The notes under the pieces were generated by a model. That model did not search any database and had not been told where the DNA came from. It was given only the letters and a program-made list of their open reading frames with translations. A stretch of 64,000 nucleotides of DNA from Piromyces finnis (taxonomy: Eukaryota; Neocallimastigomycota; Neocallimastigomycetes; Neocallimastigales; Neocallimastigaceae), in contig MCFH01000045.1 in NCBI GenBank assembly GCA_002104945.1, positions 62,001 through 126,000 of the forward strand, in the 5' to 3' direction. Shown here in pieces: positions 53,214-64,000 of the stretch. Each line of letters begins with the position of its first letter. Position 1 is the stretch's first letter. Position numbers and translations under genes: made by a program.

Positions 53214-55368
53214 AATAAATGAAAATATTAAAATACACTTAATTATTAAAACTATCATTTAATATTTTATCTAAATATGCATTATGCTATTCATAATCCA
53301 TATTCATTGATTTATAATGAAAATGATAATAGTTAAAATAACTATTAATTAATTGTTACTATTATCTATTATCTATTTCTTATCCAAATCATTTCAATAA
53401 TAATATATAATGTTATATTTATCATTATAATAGATAAATATATATTTTTTTTTTCTATCCTGATATACTTTATTAATAATAATAATGTAAAAATAATTAA
53501 TAAAAAGTATATATATTAATAAAAAATTAACTAATTTCAAATAAGAATTATACTTACTCCACTTTATAAAAGATCTTTGTTTAATTTTTAAAATAATTAT
53601 CTAGATAATAACAGATATTTAATATTAAAGAATATATAATTGTTTTTATAATAAGCATATTCCGTTTTTGTATAACCTATCTTATTACCTTATTACTAAC
53701 ACAATTTTTTAAAAAGCAATAAAGATATTTCAAAAAATATATTTAGCATATTTATTTAATACTATATTGATATATCTATTTAATTTATTATTTTTTATAT
53801 TTTTCTTTTTTTTATATTATGTTTTTAGTATAATAATCACATATTATATCATATATATCATATATATTATTTTATTATTAATATTTAATAATTATTATAA
53901 TAAAAATTTAGTTTTATAAATGTGGTAAGAGTACTTTTATGTATATTCATATATAGTTAAGCGTATTGTTATTAATTATTAAAACTAATAGTAAAAATTT
54001 GTGGATTATTTTCCTTTATCTTTTCTATTTGTCAATCTTATATAAAAAAATAATAAAATAAAATAAAATAAAATAAAGTATTATAACAAACTATAATTAA
54101 TAAGTAATATTAATAAAATATAAATTTAAATTAAAATTAGTACTTTATTATAATTTATTATAAAAAAAAAAAAACAATATAGGTAGTATAAAATTGAAAA
54201 TATTTCATTTCATTTACTTTTTATAGTAGTACAAAAAGTTATTCATATTTTTAGAGACAAACTGATTTACTATGGATTATCCATTTTCATGAAGAATAAA
54301 TGAAATTAATGTTTTATATAATTATACCTTTTTATACATACTTATTTTATTCATACCTTTCTTTTATTACTTATAAAAAATGCTCTATTGAAATTCCTTA
54401 TTCTATTTTTCTTTTTTTCATTTATGGTATTTTCTAGTTGTGGCTATAAAAATGATTTAAAGTCACATTATCATGTATATCATGTATAGACAAATAAAAA
54501 GCTTCTTTTATTATAACAAATGGTTTTATTCAATGCATTCCTATCTATTCAAATAATTGTTTAAATAATTGGATTTAGTAGTTTATTATTATAAATAGTT
54601 CATTATCGTATTTTCTAATTATTCTATTACCAAAAAAAAAAAGTAAAATCATTCTTTATATTTTCTATCTATTTACTTTTTTAAATTTGAAAATTTTATT
54701 TAATAATAAAAGAAAGTACATTAATTCTTTTGAAAAATTTTTAATATATGTAATAAAATCTAGTAAATATAATCTAATATATAATGATAATATATTTGAT
54801 GGATTGATTTTTTAATAATTAAAAATTTTAAAATAAAATTAAATATTTAATTTTATGTATATTTTTACACATAAAAAAAAAAGATATAAATACTAACAGT
54901 AACACTTTTACACTCTTCTTTTACTAAATAGCATTTTATTATAGAATAACTAGAAAATAAAAATAATAATAAGGTATACAATTTACAAATATGATAGTAT
55001 AGTATAAAAAATAAATATATTATTTTATAATAAGAAGTTCTTTTAAAAAAAAAAAACTTTTATATGAAATGTAAAATGTCAATATTTACTTCTTAAACAT
55101 TCATAATTTTATTTTGTTATGTATTTTTCTACATTACCTAATTTAAAAAAAAAAAAAAAAAAGTTCAATTTGAGAAATTTATATAAACATTATTTTTTAT
55201 TATTATTATTTATTAATTTATTTGAATAATTAACAAATTAACAATTAAATTTCAAAAAAATTCTTACAACTAATAGTGTATTTATTTTCAACAATATGAA
55301 ATTAGAATTGAAAATACTGTCTTAGTATAAACCTTGAAAAAAGTAATAAAAAAAAAACATAAAACATA
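53214..55368. other. AT-rich intergenic region, no gene seen
   Basis: No coding or RNA signature is visible in about 2.1 kb. A few short AT tandem units occur, for example TAAAA near 54053-54076. Confidence 0.55.
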
Positions 55369-57933
55369 ATGTCTGTTGAATTATTTCGAAACCAACCTGA
55401 TTCAAGTTCTTCTTCATTAATACCATTAAAATGGATAGGCGCAAGAGTTGAAAATCGAAATATTCCTGAATGGTTATCTGGTGTATACTTACAAATTGGA
55501 CCAGGGTAATTAATATAATAGTAATAACAATAAGAATAACTGAAATAAAATGAAATGTTATTTAAAATTTCAGTTTTTTTTAAAATGAAAATGAAAATTA
55601 ATAATAATAATTAATATATTTATTGTATCATTTTCAATATTTATTATAATTGAATTTATGTAAAGTTTTTTTGATATTAATGCCAAGGGGGAAACTACAA
55701 CAAAACAATTTTCTCAATCTCTTGTACAATTGAAAATTGTTCACTTTAAGCATTGGTTTGATGGTAATAATAAATAAAATGTTTTTTTAACACTGTAACT
55801 TTGAAATCACTTAAAATCTTATATATTGATATATAATTTTAAAAATACTAAGAATAAATTATTTATTAAATAATTTAATATTTCAATTAATATATAATCT
55901 AATATTTTTATCCAATTTTATTATATATATATCAATTTGAAAAATAAAAAAAAAAAAAAAGGTTTATCACATATTCATAAATTAGAATTACAAGGTGGAA
56001 CAAACGAAGCTTTATGGAGTCATAAAAGTATTTCTAAATCATATGAAAAGAAAATTAGTGAAACAGCTATAATTGATCATACTACTTTTGGACAAATAGC
56101 AATCGAAAATCATGAAGTTTCAACTACTGTGATAGATGCTTTCAAATTCCAAAATGATCAAAATAATGTTAAATATCAAGAAGAAACTTATAATAATAAT
56201 TTAGGTATTCAAACTGTTCATTATAACGATAAAGATCATATTGTTGTTACAGGTTATTCCCCTATTATCGAAGAAATTGATTTAAAAGATTACACCTCAA
56301 CTAAGATTGGAAATTTAATTCATTCGTCTTTCTACCCATCTTCTCATTATATTATTACACCACATAAATGTTATGATACAAAAACAAATGAGCTCTTTTC
56401 CATGGTTTTAGAAGTAGGTAAAGTTTCTTCATCTTTTTATATTCTTCGTACTGGATTCCCAAGTTCATATTTACCAGGAAAAAGTCAACCTGAAACTATC
56501 TTATTCTCAACTATTCCAAATGTAAGAGTTGGATATAATCATACTTTTGCAATTACTCCACACTTTATTAGTAAGTATTTAATTAATTTATATCAATTTA
56601 AATATAGAATTATTTTCTAGAAACAAAGTACTAATGAAAAAATTTAAATATAATTAAATCAATAATAATAAAAATATATATATATAATAAAAATATTATT
56701 TTTTTTTTAGTTATCATAAATTGCCCATATCATGCTGGTACTATTGGTAGTGGGTTAAAGTTAGCCTTAAATCAAGGATCTATTCAAAAAACGATGAAAT
56801 TCTCAGAAGATAAAGATGAAAGTACTCTTTGTTATATTATTTCAAGAGAAAATGGAAACTTAATTAAAACTTTTGAAAGTGCTGGTTTCTTCTTCTTAAA
56901 TATAGTCAATTCATTTGAAGGAAGTGAATATGAAGAAGTAGATCCAGATGGTAAACCAGAAAAGAAATATGATATTTATATTGATGTTATTGCTTATTCT
57001 GATGCTAAAATATTAAGTGTCTTTGAAATAGACCAATTACGTTCTTCAAACAATAAACAAAATACCATCAATAGAGATGTTTGGTCAAATACTATAAGAA
57101 GATATTGCTTACCAGGTGTTTGCCCAAGTCAAGGAGTACCACTCAATTCATCATCTGGTGTTCCTTATTGGGAACAAGTTAAAGAAAAAGTAGAAAATCC
57201 AAAATGGTTTGTCAACTCACTTGTACAACCATTCAAAAAGTTATACTACACTGCTTCTGGTAATCCAATGCCAGAAGATAATAATAATAATAATTCCAAT
57301 AATAGTCTTAAGCCAAGTTCTGATAATAGTTCAAAAAGAGCTAGTACTAGCTCATTAGATATTAATAGTTTAAATAGTAAGCTTAATGAAAGTGATTTGA
57401 ATATTCGTTTTGAATATCCAGCTTCCTTCCAACATCTAAGTAACACTACTATAGAATTTCCATGTATTAATAAGGAATATAACTATAGAGATTACCGATA
57501 TGTCTATGGTTTATTCCATCCAAAAAAAGATAAATCTTCTTTCACTCATTTAATTAAAATTGATATTCAAACCATGAGAGTTATTAAATTTAATCCAACA
57601 GATATAACAGCTAATCCATATAATGATGAAGGTGATATTACTATTCCAATGACAAATGAAAAAGTAATGATTATACCAGCAGGTACTCCAACTTTCATAC
57701 CAAGACCTTCTAATTCTACTGAGGATAATGTTGAAAAAGATTCAGATATTGATATTAAGGAAGACGATGGAGCCCTTATTGCACCATTCTTTGATTTATA
57801 TAATAAGAGAAGTCTTATTATTGTTATTGATGCTAAGACCTTTACAGAGATTGGTCGAATAAACTTACCAAACAATGAATTTATGCCATTTGGAAGTCAA
57901 AGTACTTTCTGTCATGCATCAAGTGAAAATTAA
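55369..57933 (+). CDS. carotenoid cleavage oxygenase-family protein with incomplete iron site
   Basis: Four exons (55369-55505, 55666-55763, 55962-56570, 56711-57933) join in frame to give 688 residues. Family landmarks are IPEWLSGVYLQIGPGFF at the N terminus, HWFDG, TPHKCYDTKTNELF (AHPKxDxxTGEL motif), YNHTFAIT (HDFAIT motif), FFFLNIVNSFEG (FHxxNAWE motif) and MPFGSQSTF (PYGFHGTF motif) near the C terminus. The fold is a seven-bladed propeller whose iron is held by four His. Here the first two are kept (codons 56363-56365 and 56540-56542). The third is Asn (56899-56901) and the fourth is Gln (57898-57900). Normal O2-dependent cleavage is therefore doubtful. Ser/Asn-rich (about 57275-57390) and acidic (about 57715-57770) inserts are present. 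No signal peptide; likely cytosolic or membrane-associated. Enzyme, lipid binder or pseudoenzyme cannot be decided from the sequence. Confidence 0.88.
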
Positions 57934-58275
57934 ATGGGATAAATAATAATAAAAGCCATATGTATTATTATGTATTCTTAATTATCATCATCATAAATAA
58001 TAATTTTTTTTTTTTATCTTTCTTTAGTATCTTTCAAATTTATAATATTATTTTAATAGAAAATAAAAAGTATAAATAATATTTATAATTATGTTGTATT
58101 TCTTTTTTACTATTATCTTTTTTTTTTTTTTAATAGCATAATCATTATTTTTATATTTTAATTATATCATACCAAATAAATTTTATTTTATTAAAACTTT
58201 CCAAGACTTTGCCATTTCAATTTAAAAATATTAAATAAAAACATTTAAAAATCTAACCCAGTTATTTTTATATAA
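57934..58275. other. intergenic spacer up to the retrotransposon
   Basis: This is AT-rich DNA holding the 3' end of the carotenoid-oxygenase-like gene. No further gene was seen. Confidence 0.55.
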
Positions 58276-58510
58276 TGTCAGATAAATTTAGTTTACACTT
58301 AAATTTATTTATAAAACTATTTGGGTTTTTATAATCTTTTATTTATTTATATTTATTTTATAATATAAATATTGTAACTTTCTTAAAATCTTTTTATTAA
58401 AAAATAACCAAAGAATAAAAATGTAGTACAATATTAATTTATAATTTTATAAAATACAAATACATAAAAAATACATAAAATATTATTTTGGAATGTATTT
58501 TATTTTCACA
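58276..58510 (-). repeat. 3' LTR of Ty1/copia element (outer limit tentative)
   Basis: Read on the minus strand, the LTR begins TGTGAAAATAAAATAC right after the polypurine tract and would end ..CTGACA at 58276, giving TGT..ACA ends and about 235 bp. The inner edge at 58510 is well supported by the adjacent tract. The outer edge is the first suitable CA and cannot be checked because the 5' LTR is outside the window. Confidence 0.55.
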
Positions 58511-58523
58511 CTCCCCCAAAGTT
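58511..58523 (-). other. polypurine tract of the copia element
   Basis: The minus strand reads AACTTTGGGGGAG directly before the LTR TGTG. This G-rich purine run primes plus-strand DNA synthesis in LTR elements, and its position fits. Confidence 0.8.
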
Positions 58524-58532
58524 ATAAATTCA

Positions 58533-61500
58533 TTATTTGTATTTATATAATAAACTATCTCTAAATATTTTCATTTTATTTTTATTCAAGTATTTAGTAA
58601 AACCATCTGCTAAATTTTCTTCTGATTTTATATATTCTAGACTGATTTTATTTTCTTTAATTAATTCTCTTACTTTATGGTACTTAATATCAATATGTTT
58701 TGACTTTGGATTAATCGTTTCATTATTTGCGTTGTAAATAGTTGCTTGATTATCAATATTGATTTTTAAGCATTCTTCCTTTATTTTTAATTCACTAAAA
58801 ATATTTCTATACCACAGAGCTTGCTTTGAGCATTCACAAAGTCCATAATATTCTGCTTCGGCGGTTGAAGTTGATACACATTTTTGCAGTTTTGAGTACC
58901 AGCTTGTTGGTCCATTTCCCAATAAAAATACAAATCCAGTGGTAGATTTTCTTGTTTCTTCATCTCCCCCATAGTCTGAATCTACAAAAATCTTCAAATT
59001 TAAGTTTCTTTCAAAACGGATTCCATAATGAGGATTTTCTTTCAGATATTTGAATATTTGTAATACATTCTTCCAATTTTGGATAGTAGGATTTTGTGAG
59101 AACCTAGATGCTTTGGTTACTGAAAATAAGATATCTGGACGAGTACCTATGGCTAAATATAAAAGACTTCCTATTGCAGCTCTATAAGTAGTAGGGTCAA
59201 AAGGCTGATTGAGTTGTTCATCATTCTTGATTGGTGTAGTTGTCTTTGATCCTCTGCAGTTTTCTAAACCAAATTTGTGTAATATATCCTTTAAATACCT
59301 TTCTTGATGTAACAAATACCCATCTTTTAACGTTTCTACTTTGATTCCTATGATGAAATTTGCATCACCAACATCCGTGATAACATATTTCTCTTTAATT
59401 AATTTAATAGTTTTATCTATTTCTTCCTTTTTACCAGTTATTAGGATGTCATCAACATATATTCCAACTAAACATACTAATTTATTGTTTTTGGTCTTTA
59501 TAAATATGCATGGTTCGCTAACTAATTTCTGAAATCCTAGTTCAATGAGAGTATTGCTGATGTTGTTATTCCATTCTCTTGCTGCTTGTTTTAAGCCATA
59601 TAATGCTTTATTTAATTTCCATAATCCTTTTTTATACATTTTATCTCCTTCAGGTGCTTTCATATATATATCTTCCTTTAAATCTGCATACAAATATGCG
59701 GCCTTAACATCTAATTGATGGATTTTATAGTTATTAATTGCAGCTATTCCTATTAGGATTCTTAATGAGTCTTGTTTTAGAGTAGGAGAAAAGGTCTCAT
59801 TGTAGTCTTCTCCATATTCTTGTGTAAAACCTCTGGCTACAAGTCTAGCTTTGTATTTTTCTATCTCACCAGTGCTATTCCTTTTTATCTTAAATACCCA
59901 TCTTGAATCAATAATATTGGCGTCTTCTGGAACTTCATCTATTCTTTTGAACACTTTTCTTTCTTTCATATTTAGCAATTCGGCTTCTATTGCTTTTATC
60001 CACTTATCCTTATCTTTTCTTTTAAATATATCATTATAGGAATTTGGCTCCTTGATTTGTGCTATAGTTAGCGCCACTTCCTTAATTTTCTTCTTTTCTG
60101 GTTCATGTTCATGTGGCTTACTAAATTTTTCTTTTATGACATCTTCACTTGGAACAAGTTTCCGCTTTCTTGGGAATTTTTCTTCCTTTGGTGGATGATT
60201 TTCATTTAATTTAAAATTTTTATTGGATTTTAATTTTCTATTTAGATTTCTCTTATTCAAAAAATTTTGTTTTGATAATAACTTTTTCTTATCAAAAAAT
60301 TTTTTCTTAGATTTATCTTTATTGATTGGATCTTTAATTTCATTTTTATTTTTTAAATTTCTCAAATTATATTCCTTTTTATTTTGATTATTTAAATTAC
60401 TTTCTTTTTCATCAGAAATATTTTTAAATTTGGACTTTTCTTCAGGAATATTGATATTTTCTTTATTCAAATTTCTTCTTATTTCATTCTCATTAATAGG
60501 TATGTAATTTTTCTTATAATATTCTTCATTCTTATAATTTACTTTTACATTTGAATAATTATTTTCTATTTCTTTTCTATTATTTTTATTTATATTATTT
60601 TTGACACTCTCAATATTTTCAAAATCAATTTTCTTTCTTGTTCCTAAATCAATGTCAGGACTCAGGATATTTAAAAAATCATTATTGTCAATTTCTCCAG
60701 TTAAATCATTTATCTCCATTTCTGATGGTGTTTTTAATACTTCTTCAATTAATTCATTTTTATTTACAATGTCTGAATTTTCTTCTATAAAATAAACATT
60801 TCCTTTTGCATTCAGGTATTTATTATTCCTTTTATTATCCTTTGATATATTTGAATTGTCTTTACTGTTTATATTTTTATTTTTCTTGTCGTCATTTCTC
60901 TTTATATTCACTTCTTTAATTTCACAAATTTCAGTTTCGTCAGCACTATTATATTTTAAATTATTATATTTTAAATTATTTTCTTCCAAGGTAAAGTTAT
61001 TTATATTGCCGTCGTTACTTCCTGAAATGTCATTATTGTTTTCTTTTTCTTTATTGGTTTCACTTACAGATTCCATTGAAGTACTTATTTTAATTTCTTT
61101 ATTTTCTTCCATTTCTTCAATTTTCTGGTAATTATTTTTGTTCAAACGTTCTTTTTTCTTTTCTTTTAGTTTAATATAGTCTAAGAGATTTAAGTCTTCT
61201 TCTTCTGAGTCTTCTATATTCATATTACTATCATTAGTGTCCTCGCAGACTTGCATAAAACTTTCAGAACTATTATTTTTTTCTTTATTTAATAGTGACG
61301 TGAGCTTATCCAGCTTTTCTTCTATATTTCTAAATTTTTCTTCATAATTTACTTCTTTTAAGTCTTCTTTATTACTAGTTTTATCATTGAGTGTTTCTAG
61401 GTTTTCATTCATTAATTTATCATTTTCATTTGAAATGTCCTTTTCTTTTTTGTCTTTATTGTTATTGTTTTCATTTTCTTTATCATACATATAATTAAAG

Positions 61501-63986
61501 TTCCTTACTTGAAAAGTTTCTGTATCTTGACTATATGTTTCATTATTATTTTCTTTTTCTAAATTATAATTGTAGTCACCAGGTTCTTCTTCTAAAAAAC
61601 CTACGACTCTTTTCACTTTAATTTTCCTTGATTTTATGTCGAATATTCTGTATCCTACTGAAGATTCATCATATCCGATAAAGATTCCCTCCTTAGTTTT
61701 GTCTTGAAATTTTGGAATGTTACTGTCATCTAAATAATACACTTTACATCCAAATACTCTTAAATTTTTATAATCAACTTTTCTGTTGTACATTAATTCA
61801 AATGGTATTTCACCATTAATTCCACTGTGCGGAACTCGATTATGAACATAGTTCGCTGTTTTCACAGCATCTTCCCAAAAGCGACGACATAACCTTGCGT
61901 CCATTAACATTGCAGTAGCAGTTTTTATTAACTTTCCATTGAATCTTTCTGCTCTTCCATTCTGCTCCGGATTTCCAGGGACGGTGAATTGTTGAGTTAT
62001 TCCATATTCGTTACATAACTCCTTGAAGTTATTAGAAGTGAATTCAGTTCCATTATCGCTTCTAAGATATTTTACTTTGGATGATAATTCATTAGTAGTT
62101 TTATTCAGCCAATTTCCAAATTCTTTGAAAACATCACTTTTATTCTTGACAAATATTACCCATCCATATCGACTGTAATCATCTAAGATACTTAAAAAGT
62201 ATACGTTGTCATGAATTGATGGTGTGATTGGACCTACCAAATCGATGTGTACTAGTTCCAAAACACTTGATGCTCTACTATCTGACCTTTTATGAGGGAT
62301 TTCTTTCATTTTGCTTCTCATGCATATTGTACAATTGTGAATATTGTTCTTTTCATCATTATTGTTGAAATTCAGATGCCCTATTCTTCTATGCCAGTAT
62401 TCACCATTGTTTCGTACATTATCGCACATTGAGTAATTATTAACTACATTACCTTCTTTGATGTACAAATTGAATACATCATATTCATTTGCTTTAACTT
62501 CGTATACATTATCTGTTTTCTTATCTTTTATATATGCAAATACATTATTGTTCTTCTCATCAAAGATTATTTGGTAGCCACTTTTAACTAACTTGGCAAC
62601 AGAAATTAAATTTCGTTTTACATCTGGGATGTACATTACATCTTCTAATTTTATTGGTTCTTCATTAATAGATCCATTTACTTCACCCATATGTGTTGAC
62701 TTTGTAGTCGCTCCATTTGCATAATTGATTGGTTCTACATGTTCAAAAACATTTTTGAGAATTCCTATATCTTTGGTAATATGATTAGAAGCACCAGAAT
62801 CTAAAGTCCATGTAGTAAAACTTGTAGGTACATTTTCACAAGATACGTAATTGCATGATTTATTATTACATTCATCATTGTTATTGTCAAATAATGTATT
62901 GTAATCAACTGTAAACAAATCTTGATATCCAACTTCTGGTTCAAAGTCTTCAGTGGTTTGTTTATTTACTATTTCACCTGTTGCTAAAAATGCTTCCTTG
63001 CCTTTATTTTTCTCTTTTCTTAGCCTTCTTGTAACTTCTTCTGAAAGTTCTTTTTGAATACGACATTGTTTTACAGTATGTCCTTTTTGATGACAAAAAT
63101 AACATGTAATGTTTTGTTTATTTTTGTTATTCCAATTTCTTTCTTCATTGGACTTTTCTTTTCCTTTATTTGTATTTTTATTATGATTATTACTTTGTTT
63201 GTTGCGGTAGTATTTAGTACTTTCCTTTCTTTTATCACCTTTGTAACTACCTTCAACACTAAAGATATGTCTAATTCCGAAGGTTTCAGATTTCTCTTTC
63301 GGATCAAATTTGTTCATCTTATCTATCATTCTTGCTGTGTCCTTTTTGCATTCTTCCCAGTCTTCATGCTTAAGGACTGTGACTTTCCTATATTTTTCTG
63401 GTAAGGCTTGATACAGTAAACCAATTTTTTCTTCATCATCTATTTTCACATTTAGTTGTTCTAACTTATTAAAGTTGGAATTTAACTTATTTACAAATCT
63501 TGAGAAACTTTCTTTCGGGTCGTATTTTAAGGAGTTTGTTTCCTTAATAAGCCTATTCTTTCTTTCTATTTTATCCCCTAAATAAATGTCTTCTAATAGT
63601 TTCCACATTTCGTAGCTTGTTAAAGACCTATCTTGGATATCTTGTTGGCAGTTTGGGCCTAAAGTATACCTAATTAAAAATTGGATATTCCTATCTGTTT
63701 TTAAGTCATCTTCGGTTACGTTCTTATCATAGTAGGTATTGATTTCAAAAGGTGCCTTTAGATATTCTTCTCCGTCGATATCCATTCCTTCGTCACTTTT
63801 GATCTTTGGGGTTTTGTTTTCATCAACCCAATCTTCAAGACCATAATAATTTAAAATATTCCTCATAAACATTTGCCACGTTATGAAATTTTTATTGTTC
63901 AATTCATAAGTGACCTTTCCTAGCATAACGGTAGGATCGAATATAGGAATTGATCCAGTATCTCCGTTAGATTTTCTTTTTGACAT
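58533..63986 (-). CDS. Ty1/copia Gag-Pol polyprotein (Gag, PR, IN, RT, RNase H)
   Basis: This is one uninterrupted frame of 1,817 residues. Gag comes first, with a CCHC zinc knuckle CYFCHQKGHTVKQC (about residues 295-308). The aspartic protease site is WTLDSGASNHI (about 393-403). GAG-pre-IN has YWHRRIGHLNF (about 530-540). Integrase has the D,D,E residues in HIDLVGP (582), RSDNGTEF (644) and EQNGRAERF (680). Reverse transcriptase starts at SRWVFKIKR and continues RLVARGFTQEYGEDY, LDVKAAYLYADL and YVDDILITG. RNase H has DSDYGGDEETRKSTTGF and STAEAEYYGL. The order PR-IN-RT-RH defines Ty1/copia. A charged Asn/Lys/Glu-rich linker of about 420 residues (about 870-1290) between IN and RT is unusually long. 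There is no stop or shift between gag and pol, so all parts would be made as one polyprotein and cut by PR. Confidence 0.97.
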   Translation of the reverse strand: MSKRKSNGDTGSIPIFDPTVMLGKVTYELNNKNFITWQMFMRNILNYYGLEDWVDENKTPKIKSDEGMDIDGEEYLKAPFEINTYYDKNVTEDDLKTDRNIQFLIRYTLGPNCQQDIQDRSLTSYEMWKLLEDIYLGDKIERKNRLIKETNSLKYDPKESFSRFVNKLNSNFNKLEQLNVKIDDEEKIGLLYQALPEKYRKVTVLKHEDWEECKKDTARMIDKMNKFDPKEKSETFGIRHIFSVEGSYKGDKRKESTKYYRNKQSNNHNKNTNKGKEKSNEERNWNNKNKQNITCYFCHQKGHTVKQCRIQKELSEEVTRRLRKEKNKGKEAFLATGEIVNKQTTEDFEPEVGYQDLFTVDYNTLFDNNNDECNNKSCNYVSCENVPTSFTTWTLDSGASNHITKDIGILKNVFEHVEPINYANGATTKSTHMGEVNGSINEEPIKLEDVMYIPDVKRNLISVAKLVKSGYQIIFDEKNNNVFAYIKDKKTDNVYEVKANEYDVFNLYIKEGNVVNNYSMCDNVRNNGEYWHRRIGHLNFNNNDEKNNIHNCTICMRSKMKEIPHKRSDSRASSVLELVHIDLVGPITPSIHDNVYFLSILDDYSRYGWVIFVKNKSDVFKEFGNWLNKTTNELSSKVKYLRSDNGTEFTSNNFKELCNEYGITQQFTVPGNPEQNGRAERFNGKLIKTATAMLMDARLCRRFWEDAVKTANYVHNRVPHSGINGEIPFELMYNRKVDYKNLRVFGCKVYYLDDSNIPKFQDKTKEGIFIGYDESSVGYRIFDIKSRKIKVKRVVGFLEEEPGDYNYNLEKENNNETYSQDTETFQVRNFNYMYDKENENNNNKDKKEKDISNENDKLMNENLETLNDKTSNKEDLKEVNYEEKFRNIEEKLDKLTSLLNKEKNNSSESFMQVCEDTNDSNMNIEDSEEEDLNLLDYIKLKEKKKERLNKNNYQKIEEMEENKEIKISTSMESVSETNKEKENNNDISGSNDGNINNFTLEENNLKYNNLKYNSADETEICEIKEVNIKRNDDKKNKNINSKDNSNISKDNKRNNKYLNAKGNVYFIEENSDIVNKNELIEEVLKTPSEMEINDLTGEIDNNDFLNILSPDIDLGTRKKIDFENIESVKNNINKNNRKEIENNYSNVKVNYKNEEYYKKNYIPINENEIRRNLNKENINIPEEKSKFKNISDEKESNLNNQNKKEYNLRNLKNKNEIKDPINKDKSKKKFFDKKKLLSKQNFLNKRNLNRKLKSNKNFKLNENHPPKEEKFPRKRKLVPSEDVIKEKFSKPHEHEPEKKKIKEVALTIAQIKEPNSYNDIFKRKDKDKWIKAIEAELLNMKERKVFKRIDEVPEDANIIDSRWVFKIKRNSTGEIEKYKARLVARGFTQEYGEDYNETFSPTLKQDSLRILIGIAAINNYKIHQLDVKAAYLYADLKEDIYMKAPEGDKMYKKGLWKLNKALYGLKQAAREWNNNISNTLIELGFQKLVSEPCIFIKTKNNKLVCLVGIYVDDILITGKKEEIDKTIKLIKEKYVITDVGDANFIIGIKVETLKDGYLLHQERYLKDILHKFGLENCRGSKTTTPIKNDEQLNQPFDPTTYRAAIGSLLYLAIGTRPDILFSVTKASRFSQNPTIQNWKNVLQIFKYLKENPHYGIRFERNLNLKIFVDSDYGGDEETRKSTTGFVFLLGNGPTSWYSKLQKCVSTSTAEAEYYGLCECSKQALWYRNIFSELKIKEECLKINIDNQATIYNANNETINPKSKHIDIKYHKVRELIKENKISLEYIKSEENLADGFTKYLNKNKMKIFRDSLLYKYK

Positions 63987-64000
63987 ATTAAAAAAAAAAC

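Larger units (their letters stand above)
58276..64000 (-). mobile_element. Ty1/copia LTR retrotransposon, 5' end truncated by window edge
   Basis: The element runs on the minus strand. From the right edge inward it has 14 bp of leader, an intact gag-pol frame, the polypurine tract and the 3' LTR. The 5' LTR and primer binding site are beyond position 64000. Intact coding capacity suggests a young, possibly active copy. Confidence 0.9.

Noticed and set aside
60856-61131. Plus-strand Leu/Ser/Phe-rich frames over the retrotransposon
   Set aside because: Antisense shadows of the Asn/Lys/Glu-rich linker of the polyprotein.

Overview
The window looks like a nuclear contig from an early-diverging fungus, most likely an anaerobic gut fungus (Neocallimastigomycota). 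The signs are very AT-rich intergenic DNA full of homopolymers and long tri/tetranucleotide microsatellites, small GT-AG introns, Asn/Lys-rich proteins, a class C-type seven-helix receptor with a beta-helix/EGF ectodomain, a fused TrpG-IGPS gene, a Ty1/copia element and a tRNA-derived SINE. The taxon is inferred from style, not from a marker gene.

Layout. 0-1.6 kb: AT-rich DNA with decayed coding scraps. 1.6-2.6 kb (-): a casein-kinase-1-like kinase. 2.7-16.5 kb: a gene desert with microsatellites and one full-length SINE (10118-10685) bounded by a 13-bp target-site duplication. 16.6-17.8 kb (+): a secreted modular Gly/Pro/Cys repeat protein. 20.5-22.3 kb (+): a TRP3-like GATase-IGPS protein whose IGPS half has lost key catalytic residues. 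22.9-30.0 kb (+): one gene of about 16 exons for a helical protein of about 1,750 residues with a cluster of SUMO-interacting-motif-like segments. 30.7-30.9 kb: a small GC-richer inverted-repeat island. 32.0-33.6 kb (-): a type II membrane O-fucosyltransferase-like protein in three exons. 35.5-40.1 kb (-): the beta-helix/EGF/7TM receptor. 40.35-41.05 kb: a small repeat ORF and a frameshifted gene tail. 46.6-48.0 kb (+): a type I membrane protein with a phosphosite-like repeat tail. 50.9-51.3 kb (-): a small basic membrane protein. 52.6-53.2 kb (+): a three-exon SVIP-like p97 adaptor too fragmented to appear as a simple ORF. 55.4-57.9 kb (+): a four-exon carotenoid-oxygenase-fold protein lacking two of the four iron-ligand histidines. 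58.3 kb to the right edge (-): a Ty1/copia retrotransposon with an intact 1,817-residue polyprotein; its 5' LTR lies outside the window.

The genes do not form an obvious pathway or operon. The strongest themes are (i) two metabolic-fold proteins that keep their fold signatures but lose active-site residues (IGPS and carotenoid oxygenase), (ii) surface and secreted proteins fitting a microbe that senses its surroundings, and (iii) short genes and exons hidden in very AT-rich DNA. Exon limits given here come from reading GT/AG sites and frame continuity by eye.
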